From: Ruminococcus sp.
Lineage (GTDB): Bacteria; Bacillota; Clostridia; Oscillospirales; Acutalibacteraceae
Direction of reading: 5' to 3'
Length of the DNA: 64,000 bases
Assembly: GCA_004555265.1 (NCBI GenBank)
Contig: SFIQ01000003.1
Location: 1 to 64,000 of the forward strand
Position 1 is the first letter of the stretch, and each line of letters opens with the position of its first letter. The notes under the pieces are model-generated. The model saw nothing but the letters and a program-made list of their open reading frames with translations. It was not told the DNA's origin and ran no database searches. Made by a program: the position numbers and the translations under genes. Positions 50,017 to 58,170 of this stretch are shown here, in pieces.

Positions 50017-50937
50017 TTATTCTTTGCGCACAGCGAGGCAATAATTTACATTGTCAAACGCGCGCAGAGGGGTTTCGGGGTTGGCGCGGTTGTGCAACTG
50101 AAAAAACTGCGCGGTAATTTCGTTGGGTGTCAAATGTTCATACACGCGAAAGCCGCAGTCGGAAAGCAACCGCGTAAGCGTCGGCAGGCTGTACCCGCCG
50201 TGCATTTCCTCCCCCGCCGCGCGAGCAAGCATTGCTTGTTTTTGCGCGCGAACGCCCGCCGTTTCGCCAAAGGCGTTTTCGTCCGGATAGTCGAACACCA
50301 ACGTACTGCCTGCACAAAGCAACTTTTGCAGGGTGCATAACAGACGGACAAAATCCGCCGTCGACAAATAATACACAAGTCCCAACAAACTGCAAAAGGT
50401 CGGCGAATCCTCGTCAAAATCGGGGTGCTGTGCGAGGAGGTTCTCCCACCCCGAAACCGTTAAATCCGCGGCGAGATACCGCACATTTTCGGGCGGTGTA
50501 ATCCCCGCCCGCGCAAGACGCGCAATTTTGTCTTGCACGGTTTTTGCACGGTCAAGTTCAAAAATGCAAAGCCGTTTTCCAAATTCCGGCTGTCGGTACG
50601 GGAAGGTATCATACCCCGCCCCCAAAAGCACATATTGCTTTGCGCCGATTTTTGCCGCCGTGCGGAGTGCTTGCTCCGAAAATACGGCGCGGCCGAGCAC
50701 CGACGGGCAAAGGTATTCCGTGGCAACAAAGCACAGCGCCTGTTCTTTTGTGCCCGAAAACTGCGGCGCAAAAAACGAAATACCGTTTGCCATATGCGTC
50801 CCGACGGTGCGGTACTCTTCGTCTGACAGGAGACGGCGTGACACATCGTCTTTCAACACCCGCACCGCGTACTGCTCGTTGTGCCACGCGCGGGCAAACA
50901 GGCTGAAAAGCGCGGTCAAATTTCTGTTTTCCTGCAT
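50017..50937 (-). CDS. Leucine carboxyl methyltransferase-like class I SAM methyltransferase
   Basis: 306 residues. SAM-binding motif YVLLGAGYDTFPYRQPE (about residue 103), acidic IFELDRAKTVQDK (about 125), and YLAADLTVSGWENLL (about 153), followed by LLGLVYYLS (about 184). This set belongs to the LCM/PF04072 family, which in bacteria includes O-methyltransferases of small metabolites such as polyketides. The substrate is unknown and no biosynthetic cluster adjoins. ATG 50937 has GAGG 8 bp upstream. Confidence 0.8.
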   Translation of the reverse strand: MQENRNLTALFSLFARAWHNEQYAVRVLKDDVSRRLLSDEEYRTVGTHMANGISFFAPQFSGTKEQALCFVATEYLCPSVLGRAVFSEQALRTAAKIGAKQYVLLGAGYDTFPYRQPEFGKRLCIFELDRAKTVQDKIARLARAGITPPENVRYLAADLTVSGWENLLAQHPDFDEDSPTFCSLLGLVYYLSTADFVRLLCTLQKLLCAGSTLVFDYPDENAFGETAGVRAQKQAMLARAAGEEMHGGYSLPTLTRLLSDCGFRVYEHLTPNEITAQFFQLHNRANPETPLRAFDNVNYCLAVRKE

Positions 50938-50988
50938 GATAATCACCTCATTATTCTCAATACCACATTTTTCAAAGCACTACAAGAC

Positions 50989-51017
50989 TTGATTTTTGCG
51001 GCGATTTGTGGTAATAT
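50989..51017 (+). promoter_or_regulatory. Possible plus-strand promoter with nearby terminator
   Basis: TTGATT (50989-50994), a 17-bp spacer and TAATAT (51012-51017). The hairpin at 51046-51083 would end the transcript after about 60 nt, so a short RNA is possible. No plus-strand gene follows. Confidence 0.3.
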
Positions 51018-51045
51018 ACAGACAGAAAAAAAGAAAAAATTTTTT

Positions 51046-51083
51046 AAAAGAGATGCCGTTTTTGTGTCGGCATCTCTTTTTTT
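51046..51083. terminator. Terminator after the VWA gene
   Basis: Stem AAAAGAGATGCCG/CGGCATCTCTTTT with a 9-nt loop and a long T-run on the plus side and a T-rich run on the minus side. Confidence 0.85.
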
Positions 51084-51092
51084 GCAGGCGGA

Positions 51093-51761
51093 TTATTTCT
51101 TACGGCGGTTTTGCATATCGGTTTCAATCCGCGCTTTCCAATCGGCGGAAATCGGCCGACTTGCCCGCATCATCGAGACGGTATCGCTGACCACATCGTA
51201 ATTTAACTGCGTGCCGGCACTGTCCGAGCAATAGGTCACCGCGCGGTCGGCGCCGATACCGAAATGCGCCGCAGTTTCCACTGCGTCAATGTTTGCGCCC
51301 AAGAACAAAAATTCCCAGCCGTATTGTTCCTGTTCGTGCCGTACCATCTGCTTGACGCGTTCTGCCGAATAGCGGCGGCTCGCGTTTTCCAAGCCGTCCG
51401 TAATAATCACAAACAAAGTGTGCGCGGGTACATCCTCGGGGCGGGCGTATTTGTGAATGTTACCGATATGGTGAATGGCGCCGCCGAGTGCGTCCAAAAG
51501 CGCGGTGCATCCGCCGACAAAATAGGTCTTTTCGGTCATCGGCTCCACGGTTTGCAAATCAACGCGGTCATGCAGAACCTCTGCCGTATCCGCAAACAAA
51601 ACCGTGGAAACATACACTTTTCCGTCCTCTTTTTTCTGTTTTTCCAGCATCGAATTAAACCCGCCGATGGTGTCCTGCTCCAAACCGTGCATCGAACCGC
51701 TGCGGTCCAAGATGAACACCAATTCCGTTGTGTTGTTTTTTGCGTTTTCCTTGTTTTGCAT
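51093..51761 (-). CDS. VWA domain protein
   Basis: 222 residues, a single von Willebrand A domain. The metal-ion adhesion site is complete: DRSGSMHG (DxSxS, about residue 19), the Thr in GGCTALLDALG (about 84) and Asp in IITDGLENAS (about 118). There is no signal peptide or membrane helix, so it is cytoplasmic. Similar small VWA proteins work with MoxR ATPases or tellurite/stress proteins, but none is nearby. The gene follows the fusion protein gene with a terminator between; GGAGG upstream. Confidence 0.85.
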   Translation of the reverse strand: MQNKENAKNNTTELVFILDRSGSMHGLEQDTIGGFNSMLEKQKKEDGKVYVSTVLFADTAEVLHDRVDLQTVEPMTEKTYFVGGCTALLDALGGAIHHIGNIHKYARPEDVPAHTLFVIITDGLENASRRYSAERVKQMVRHEQEQYGWEFLFLGANIDAVETAAHFGIGADRAVTYCSDSAGTQLNYDVVSDTVSMMRASRPISADWKARIETDMQNRRKK

Positions 51762-51773
51762 TTTCGTTTCCTC

Positions 51774-51822
51774 CTAAAAAAATACTGTGGCCGTAGGTGT
51801 TATCACCTTACAGCCACAGTAT
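51774..51822 (-). terminator. Terminator after the acyl-ligase fusion gene
   Basis: A 10-bp stem ATACTGTGGC/GCCACAGTAT with an inner paired AGGTG/CACCT, then seven Ts on the minus strand. It lies directly before the ribosome site of the VWA gene, whose own promoter is not apparent. Confidence 0.8.
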
Positions 51823-51867
51823 ACTTTTTTCGGCACGCAAATAGGTCGCTTGAAAAGCGACAAATGC

Positions 51868-54432
51868 TTATTCGGTTTGAAACGCCTTTTCCTGCAACGC
51901 CAAAATCGCGTCCTGCACCTCTTTTGTGAGCGTCGGCACATCCTTGCCGTCGGGCAAAATGGCTTTGCCGAAATTGACATTGACTTTGAATTTTTTCATA
52001 TGCTTCCAATCAAAAAAGCGCATCATTTTACGGTCGCGCGGGAAGATTTCAAAAGCGCCCTTAACATAGACGGGCACAATCGGCACGCCCGCATCAATCG
52101 CCAAAACACTTGCGCCGCTTTTCATTTCGCGGAATATGCCGTCTGCACTGCGCGTGCCCTCGGGGTGAATGACAACACCCCAATGCTCGTGCAATTTGTC
52201 GCAGAGGCTGTTCATGGTTTTCATATTGATACCACTGCGGTCTACGGGCACCATACCCGCCGCCTTAATCAACTTACGGCTGAACGGGTCATTGCGGAAC
52301 AGTTCCTTTTTCGCCATACAGCAAAGTTTTTGGTACCGCGCTTTGGAAAATGCCGAAGCAATATACAAATAGTCTATTTTGGAAACATGGTTCGCACAAA
52401 GAATAAACCCTGTATCCGTCGGCACATTCTCAAAATTGTGTATCCGCAATTTATAGACAAACCGCGCCGCATTGCGGAAAAAGCAGTAGGCATAATAGTC
52501 GCTGTTCGTTTTTTTCTGCGGGTAATCGACATTCTCTTGCCCAATCGCTTCGTTTTTCGTGCCCTTGTTTTGGAGCGCCGCCACAACATCGCGCACGGTC
52601 ATGGCGTCGTTATAATAACTTTCAATATTGATATGGTAGATATCTTCCAGTTCCAACGCCAAATTGATGGAGCTTAACGAGTCAATCGACAACTGTGAAA
52701 AGATTTTGGTGTCGGGGGTAATCTCCGCCATATCGGCATTCGCTACACGTGCCACAACCTGCCGCACCGTTTGGAGCATATCACTTTCATCTACCGTCTG
52801 CATCGGTAAAGGCTCGCCGGACTGTTGGGCAGCCGTCAGCGCCTGTTGCTTTAACAAATAGCGTTTCGGTTTTTGCAAAGAAGTCCGCGGAATTTCGGTG
52901 ACAAAATGGGTTTTCGCCACGCGCATATACTGTGTAAGCTGTGCGCTTTTTTCCCGAACGGCGGCAGTGATGGCGTCCAGCCGTTCTTTGGCGGTGCCTT
53001 CGGGCACAATAAAGGCGTGAATATCGTCATAATCCGCGCCCTCGTGCGGCACGCCGCAAATGACAAATTCCTTGACGCCGGGCAGGTTGGAATATTTTTC
53101 CTCGACATCGTCGGGCGTCATTTTTTTGCCGTTTGCAAGCACAATATTTTCTTTGGAACGCCCCGTAATGCGCACATAGCCGTTTTCATCCTGCGAGCCG
53201 AGGTCGCCCGTCATAAACCAGCCGTCCTCGGTAAAGGCGGCTTTGGTCGCCTCTTCGTCACGGAAATAGCCCTTCATCATAAAGGGGGACTTGATCAGCA
53301 ATTCGCCGCTGTCGCTGATTTTCAAAGAAACCGCCGGATACGGCTTGCCGCAGGAATCGGTTTGAATATCCTCGGGGCGGTTGCCGACGGTGGGAATATT
53401 GGTCTCCGTCGCGCCGTAGGTAATCAGAATATTAAAGCCCGTGCCGTAATAAAAATCGGCAACCTCTTCGGAAAGCGGCGCGCCCGCAGAGCAGAGGAAT
53501 TGCAGACTGCCGCCGAAGCCCTCATGAATGGATTTGAACAGTTTTTTGCCCAATAAACTGCCGTTTTTGCGGCGCAGTTTCAGGCAAATCGGGAAAAAGG
53601 CCTTGAACATCACGCGGGTGACGGCTTTGGAATTGATTTTTCGTAAGATTTGCGTGCGGAACAGTTCGTACAGCTTCGGCACGCCGGGCAGCACCGTCGG
53701 GTGCACTTCCGCAAACGCCCCGAGCACCGCCTCGGCGCTTAATGACTCGATATAATGCACCTGTGCGCCCGAAAGGGCAGGCCCCAGCACCAAACAAATC
53801 AAGCCGTAAATGTGGCTGTTCGGCAACACCGACAAAAAGCGTTCTTCGCTTGTTAAATGCTGTTCTGCGAGCGTCATTTGTGTGGTTTTTATAAGACTTT
53901 CGTGGCAATGCATAATCCCCGCCGCCTTGCGCGTAGTGCCCGAGGAGAAAATGATGCAAGCGATGTTTTCATCCTTATCGGGCGTTTCGGGCAAGTCCGA
54001 CGAAACCGTCGTGCGATACCCCGCAATCGGGGACGCGTCCAAAATATTGAATACGGGAAACAAAAAGGACGGGATTTCTTGAAATTTCGCCGCCGTTTTG
54101 AGCGAAAAAAACGCCGCGCGCACATCGGAACGAAGAATAAATTCCTCTAATTCCGCTGCCGCCATCGACGCGTCTATCAAAGCCGCCGTGCAATGCAATT
54201 TGCACGCAGCCAAAAATGCAATGGTCCATTCCGGGCAACTTTCTGAAACAAAAGCCACACGGTCGCCCGCCGTAACGCCTGCCGCCGTTAACCTGTCGGC
54301 AAACTTGTCCACCTGTGCGAACACCTCGCCGTAGGTATAGGCGCGTTTATCGCCGTTATCCATGGTCATGGACATGGCGCAGGCTGCGGGGCGGGATTGG
54401 TTGATTTCATAAACCGTTTCAAAAATATTCAT
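51868..54432 (-). CDS. AMP-ligase / acyl carrier / PlsC acyltransferase fusion
   Basis: 854 residues with three domains in order. (1) An adenylating acyl ligase (about 1-510): IFSSGTTRKAAGIMHCHESL (P-loop-like, about 161), ITYGATETN (about 313), GWFMTGDLG (about 397) and lysine-containing GRSKENIVLANGKKMTPDD. (2) An acyl carrier domain (about 545-620), with the phosphopantetheine serine in LSIDSLSSINLA. (3) A PlsC-type acyltransferase (about 640-854): NHVSKIDYLY (the HX4D motif) and VIHPEGTRSADG (about 770). It probably activates a fatty acid, loads it on its own carrier and moves it to a lysophospholipid, as E. coli Aas does with the domains in the opposite order. The start follows CGGAG. 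Confidence 0.88.
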   Translation of the reverse strand: MNIFETVYEINQSRPAACAMSMTMDNGDKRAYTYGEVFAQVDKFADRLTAAGVTAGDRVAFVSESCPEWTIAFLAACKLHCTAALIDASMAAAELEEFILRSDVRAAFFSLKTAAKFQEIPSFLFPVFNILDASPIAGYRTTVSSDLPETPDKDENIACIIFSSGTTRKAAGIMHCHESLIKTTQMTLAEQHLTSEERFLSVLPNSHIYGLICLVLGPALSGAQVHYIESLSAEAVLGAFAEVHPTVLPGVPKLYELFRTQILRKINSKAVTRVMFKAFFPICLKLRRKNGSLLGKKLFKSIHEGFGGSLQFLCSAGAPLSEEVADFYYGTGFNILITYGATETNIPTVGNRPEDIQTDSCGKPYPAVSLKISDSGELLIKSPFMMKGYFRDEEATKAAFTEDGWFMTGDLGSQDENGYVRITGRSKENIVLANGKKMTPDDVEEKYSNLPGVKEFVICGVPHEGADYDDIHAFIVPEGTAKERLDAITAAVREKSAQLTQYMRVAKTHFVTEIPRTSLQKPKRYLLKQQALTAAQQSGEPLPMQTVDESDMLQTVRQVVARVANADMAEITPDTKIFSQLSIDSLSSINLALELEDIYHINIESYYNDAMTVRDVVAALQNKGTKNEAIGQENVDYPQKKTNSDYYAYCFFRNAARFVYKLRIHNFENVPTDTGFILCANHVSKIDYLYIASAFSKARYQKLCCMAKKELFRNDPFSRKLIKAAGMVPVDRSGINMKTMNSLCDKLHEHWGVVIHPEGTRSADGIFREMKSGASVLAIDAGVPIVPVYVKGAFEIFPRDRKMMRFFDWKHMKKFKVNVNFGKAILPDGKDVPTLTKEVQDAILALQEKAFQTE

Positions 54433-54484
54433 AGGTCGCTCCGATACACTTTGCAAAATATTGGTGTTAAAACCGAACAAAAAA

Positions 54485-54513
54485 AGTGTACCATACGCCG
54501 CGTGAAAAGTCAA
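54485..54513 (-). promoter_or_regulatory. Promoter of the acyl-ligase fusion gene
   Basis: TTGACT (54508-54513), a 17-bp spacer and TACACT (54485-54490) on the minus strand. Confidence 0.65.
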
Positions 54514-54600
54514 ACATTATGCCTGTTTTCCCAACATTTTTACTAAAAAGCAGACCAAAGCACTTGATAGCAAGACGTTTATTCTGTAAGCGTTTTTACT

Positions 54601-55332
54601 TTACACTTTTCTTGTGCCGTAATTAATATTCGCTTTACGCGCCTGGCTGTGCTGTTCTTTGCGCGGCACGCAGTAGAGTTTGCCGTTTTTCCGAAAACGC
54701 GCGCCCGTTTGCTGAAAGAAAAACGGCACATTGGCCGCAATGCACTGTGCGCGAATATCCAAAATCCATTGGTAATCGCACACGCGCGCGTCTTCGCCCG
54801 ACTCCCCCGCCGCCGTCACGCCGCGGATTTCAGGCGTTAAGTATTCGGACAGGTCAATCGGCGAAAGCAACGGCGAACAAATAATTTCTTTATATTTCGC
54901 TTTTGCCGAAAGCAGGTAGGGCAAACGGTAATCGGCGCGGTCTTGATTTTCCACAGTACAGCACACCACCACATTGTCGTACCCGTCGCCCCAATCGGGC
55001 GGCAGGCATTTTGCGAAACGGTCAATGCGTTTGGTGATAAACAGAAAGGTACAATCGCTGCGGGTTTTCATCATGTCCCACGCCGCCGCGCGCCAAACAT
55101 CTGCTTCTTCCAACAAAAAATCGGAGGTGAAACAAGTGTAGATAAGCGTACCTGCGGGGATTTTGTAATTGCCTTTGCGGTCTTTTTTCAGGGGCAGATT
55201 AAAATTTTGCGTTTTATACACCGCGCGGCTGTCGCGGTCATATTTCGTGTCGGTGCGATAGACATAACAATGTTTGCACCCCGTACTGATTTTTTGACAT
55301 CCGTGCCACAAATTCCAAGTTACCGATTGCAT
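54601..55332 (-). CDS. DUF5131 (phage Gp37/Gp68-like, three-Cys motif) protein
   Basis: 243 residues. The N-terminus carries the three-cysteine motif C12-x6-C19-xx-C22 in WHGCQKISTGCKHCYVYR, like a radical-SAM cluster site. It also has YTCFTSDFLLEEADVWR (about 65), FLFITKRIDRF (about 97) and GVTAAGESGEDARVCDYQW (about 171). Members occur in phages and bacterial genomes; the reaction is unknown. Here it is third in the uvrB-uvrA unit, 12 bp after uvrA, so it should be SOS-induced. No TcmP partner gene is beside it. Confidence 0.8.
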   Translation of the reverse strand: MQSVTWNLWHGCQKISTGCKHCYVYRTDTKYDRDSRAVYKTQNFNLPLKKDRKGNYKIPAGTLIYTCFTSDFLLEEADVWRAAAWDMMKTRSDCTFLFITKRIDRFAKCLPPDWGDGYDNVVVCCTVENQDRADYRLPYLLSAKAKYKEIICSPLLSPIDLSEYLTPEIRGVTAAGESGEDARVCDYQWILDIRAQCIAANVPFFFQQTGARFRKNGKLYCVPRKEQHSQARKANINYGTRKV

Positions 55333-55344
55333 ACGCGCGTCCTC

Positions 55345-58170
55345 TTACTTCAACAGCGGCTTTAAATACTGCCCCGTATAGGATTTTTTACATTTCGCAA
55401 CCGCTTCGGGCGTTCCCTCGACGACCACCGTACCGCCGTTGTCGCCGCCCTCGGGACCTAAATCAATAATATGGTCGGCGACTTTAATCACATCGAGATT
55501 GTGCTCAATCACGACTACCGTGTTGCCGCCATCCACAAGTTTTTGCAACACCTCAATTAAGCGGTGCACATCGGCGGTGTGCAAGCCCGTAGTGGGCTCG
55601 TCCAAAATATAAATCGTTCTGCCCGTGGGGCGGCGCGAAAGCTCGGTGGCGAGCTTGACGCGCTGTGCCTCACCGCCCGAAAGCGTCGTGGCGGGTTGCC
55701 CAAGCTTTACATAGCCTAAGCCCACATCGTAAATGGTTTTCAGCTTGCGGTAGATTTTCGGAATATTTTCAAAAAAGCCCATCGCCTCTTCAATGGTCAT
55801 TTCCAAAACATCGTAAATGGATTTTCCCTTGTATTTGACCTCCAAGGTTTCACGGTTAAAGCGTGCGCCTTTGCACACATCGCAAGGCACATAGACGTCC
55901 GCCAAAAAATGCATTTCGATTTTCACAATGCCGTCGCCCTGGCACGCCTCGCACCGCCCGCCTTTGACATTGAACGAAAACCGGCTTGCGGAAAAGCCGT
56001 GCATTTTCGCATCCTGCGTTTGCGCGAACAAATTGCGAATATCGGTAAACACGCCCGTGTAGGTCGCCGGATTGGAGCGCGGGGTTCTGCCGATAGGCGA
56101 TTGATCAATATCGACCACCTTGTCGAGATGCTCTAATCCCAAAAGTGCTTTGTGCTTGCCGACGGGCTTTTTGGCGCCGTTCAATTCATTGGCAAGGCGC
56201 TTATACAGAATTTCGTTGACGAGCGACGATTTGCCCGAGCCGGAAACACCCGTGACAGCGATAAATTTGCCCAGCGGGAAATGTACATCAATCTTTTTCA
56301 AATTGTTTTCTGCCGCACCGCGTACCACAAGTTCTTTGCCGTTGCCTGCGCGGCGGGTTTCAGGCACCGAAATTTTGCGTTTGCCGCTTAAATACTGCCC
56401 GGTAATCGAATCGGGACAGTTTTTTATGTCCTCCACCGTACCGGCACAGACCACTTCCCCGCCGTGCACGCCCGCACCCGGACCGATATCCACAATATAA
56501 TCGGCTGCATACATGGTGTCCTCATCATGCTCGACCACAATCAAGGTGTTGCCAAGGTCGCGCAGATGTTTTAAAGTACCGATGAGTTTTTCGTTGTCGC
56601 GCTGGTGCAGCCCGATGCTCGGCTCGTCCAAAATATACAAAACGCCCATCAGGGAGGAACCGATTTGCGTCGCCAAGCGAATGCGCTGACTTTCACCGCC
56701 CGACAGCGTCCCCGCCGAACGGGAAAGTGTTAAATATTCTAAGCCCACGCTTGACAAAAACTGCAACCGACTGCGGATTTCCTTTAAAATCTGCGTGCCG
56801 ATGACCTGCTCGCGTTCGGAAAGCTGTAAGCCGTCTAAAAACGCCAGTTCCTTGACAATCGACATCTGCGTAAATTCGTAAATGTTGATGCCGCCGACCG
56901 TCACCGACAGAGAAATCGGTTTCAAGCGTGCACCGTGGCAGTCGGGGCAGTCGCAGGCTTTCATCACCTGTTCAATCTCCCAACGCGACCACTCGCTGGT
57001 GGACTCGTGATAGCGGCGCTCTAAGTTGTTGATGATCCCCTCAAATTCGGCATTGTAACTGCCCGTGCCGTACATATTGGTACGCTGCATTTTGAGTTTC
57101 TCACCCTTTGTGCCGTACAACAGCGCGTTTAACGCCGCTTTCGACAGATCACAAATCGGGGTATCTAAGGTGAATTTATACTTTTTGCCGAGCGCTTCAT
57201 AGTACATTTGTGCAATGGTGCCACCCTCGGCATTTGACCAGCCGCTGGCGCGGATGGCGCCGTCACGGATAGACAGTTTTTTGTTGGGCAATACCAAATC
57301 GGGGTCAACCTTCATAAACACGCCCAAGCCCGTGCAGGTGTCGCACGCGCCGAACGGATTGTTAAAGGAAAACATACGCGGTGACAACTCGTCAATGGAC
57401 GCGCCGTGCTCGGGGCAGGCGTAGTTTTGCGAAAACAGCATATCCTCGCCGTCTAAAATATTGATGAGCACCGTGCCGCCTGTCAATGCGGTGGCCGTTT
57501 CCACGGAGTCCGCCAAGCGACTGCGAATACCGTCGCCCAAAACCAAACGGTCTACGACAATTTCAATCGTATGCTTAATATTTTTGTCGAGTTTGATTTC
57601 TTCTGACAAATCATAGAGATTGCCGTCAATACGCACGCGCACAAAGCCCGAACGGCGTGCGGCGTCGAGTTCTTTTTGATGCTCGCCCTTTTTGCCGCGG
57701 GCAACAGGCGCCATCACCTGAATCTTGGTGCCGTCTTCCAGCGCCAACACCTTATCCACAATCGTATCCACCGACTGCCGTTCGATTTTTCGCCCGCAAA
57801 CGGGGCAGTGCGGCACGCCGATACGCGCATACAACAGGCGCAGATAGTCGTAAATCTCGGTCACCGTGCCGACGGTGGAACGCGGGTTTTTTGAAGTGGT
57901 TTTTTGGTCGATGGAAACGGCGGGAGACAGCCCGTCAATCGAATCGACATTCGGCTTTTCCATTTGCCCCAAAAACATACGCGCGTAAGAGGAAAGCGAC
58001 TCCATATAGCGGCGCTGCCCCTCGGCGTAAATCGTATCAAATGCCAACGAGGATTTGCCCGATCCCGAAAGCCCCGTCAGCACAACCAATTTGTCCCGCG
58101 GGATTTCGAGATTGATATTTTTTAAATTGTGCTCTCTTGCACCTTTGATTACAATGCTTTTACTTGCCAT
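55345..58170 (-). CDS. uvrA: UvrA, nucleotide excision repair ATPase
   Basis: 941 residues, normal length. Two ABC ATPase halves: Walker A GLSGSGKSSLAFDTIYAEGQ (about residue 32) and GVSGSGKSSLVNEI (about 640). Signatures LSGGESQRIRLA and LSGGEAQRVKLA follow, and zinc-binding CPVCGRKI (about 119) and the second finger CEACQGDGIVK (about 735) with CDVCKG are present. It finds distorted DNA with UvrB in the first step of excision repair. The start overlaps the uvrB stop by one base (TGATG), so both are translated together. Confidence 0.97.
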   Translation of the reverse strand: MASKSIVIKGAREHNLKNINLEIPRDKLVVLTGLSGSGKSSLAFDTIYAEGQRRYMESLSSYARMFLGQMEKPNVDSIDGLSPAVSIDQKTTSKNPRSTVGTVTEIYDYLRLLYARIGVPHCPVCGRKIERQSVDTIVDKVLALEDGTKIQVMAPVARGKKGEHQKELDAARRSGFVRVRIDGNLYDLSEEIKLDKNIKHTIEIVVDRLVLGDGIRSRLADSVETATALTGGTVLINILDGEDMLFSQNYACPEHGASIDELSPRMFSFNNPFGACDTCTGLGVFMKVDPDLVLPNKKLSIRDGAIRASGWSNAEGGTIAQMYYEALGKKYKFTLDTPICDLSKAALNALLYGTKGEKLKMQRTNMYGTGSYNAEFEGIINNLERRYHESTSEWSRWEIEQVMKACDCPDCHGARLKPISLSVTVGGINIYEFTQMSIVKELAFLDGLQLSEREQVIGTQILKEIRSRLQFLSSVGLEYLTLSRSAGTLSGGESQRIRLATQIGSSLMGVLYILDEPSIGLHQRDNEKLIGTLKHLRDLGNTLIVVEHDEDTMYAADYIVDIGPGAGVHGGEVVCAGTVEDIKNCPDSITGQYLSGKRKISVPETRRAGNGKELVVRGAAENNLKKIDVHFPLGKFIAVTGVSGSGKSSLVNEILYKRLANELNGAKKPVGKHKALLGLEHLDKVVDIDQSPIGRTPRSNPATYTGVFTDIRNLFAQTQDAKMHGFSASRFSFNVKGGRCEACQGDGIVKIEMHFLADVYVPCDVCKGARFNRETLEVKYKGKSIYDVLEMTIEEAMGFFENIPKIYRKLKTIYDVGLGYVKLGQPATTLSGGEAQRVKLATELSRRPTGRTIYILDEPTTGLHTADVHRLIEVLQKLVDGGNTVVVIEHNLDVIKVADHIIDLGPEGGDNGGTVVVEGTPEAVAKCKKSYTGQYLKPLLK

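Noticed and set aside
52873..53556. Plus-strand open frame of 227 codons inside the acyl-ligase gene
   Set aside because: It runs antisense through conserved ligase motifs and has no ribosome binding site.
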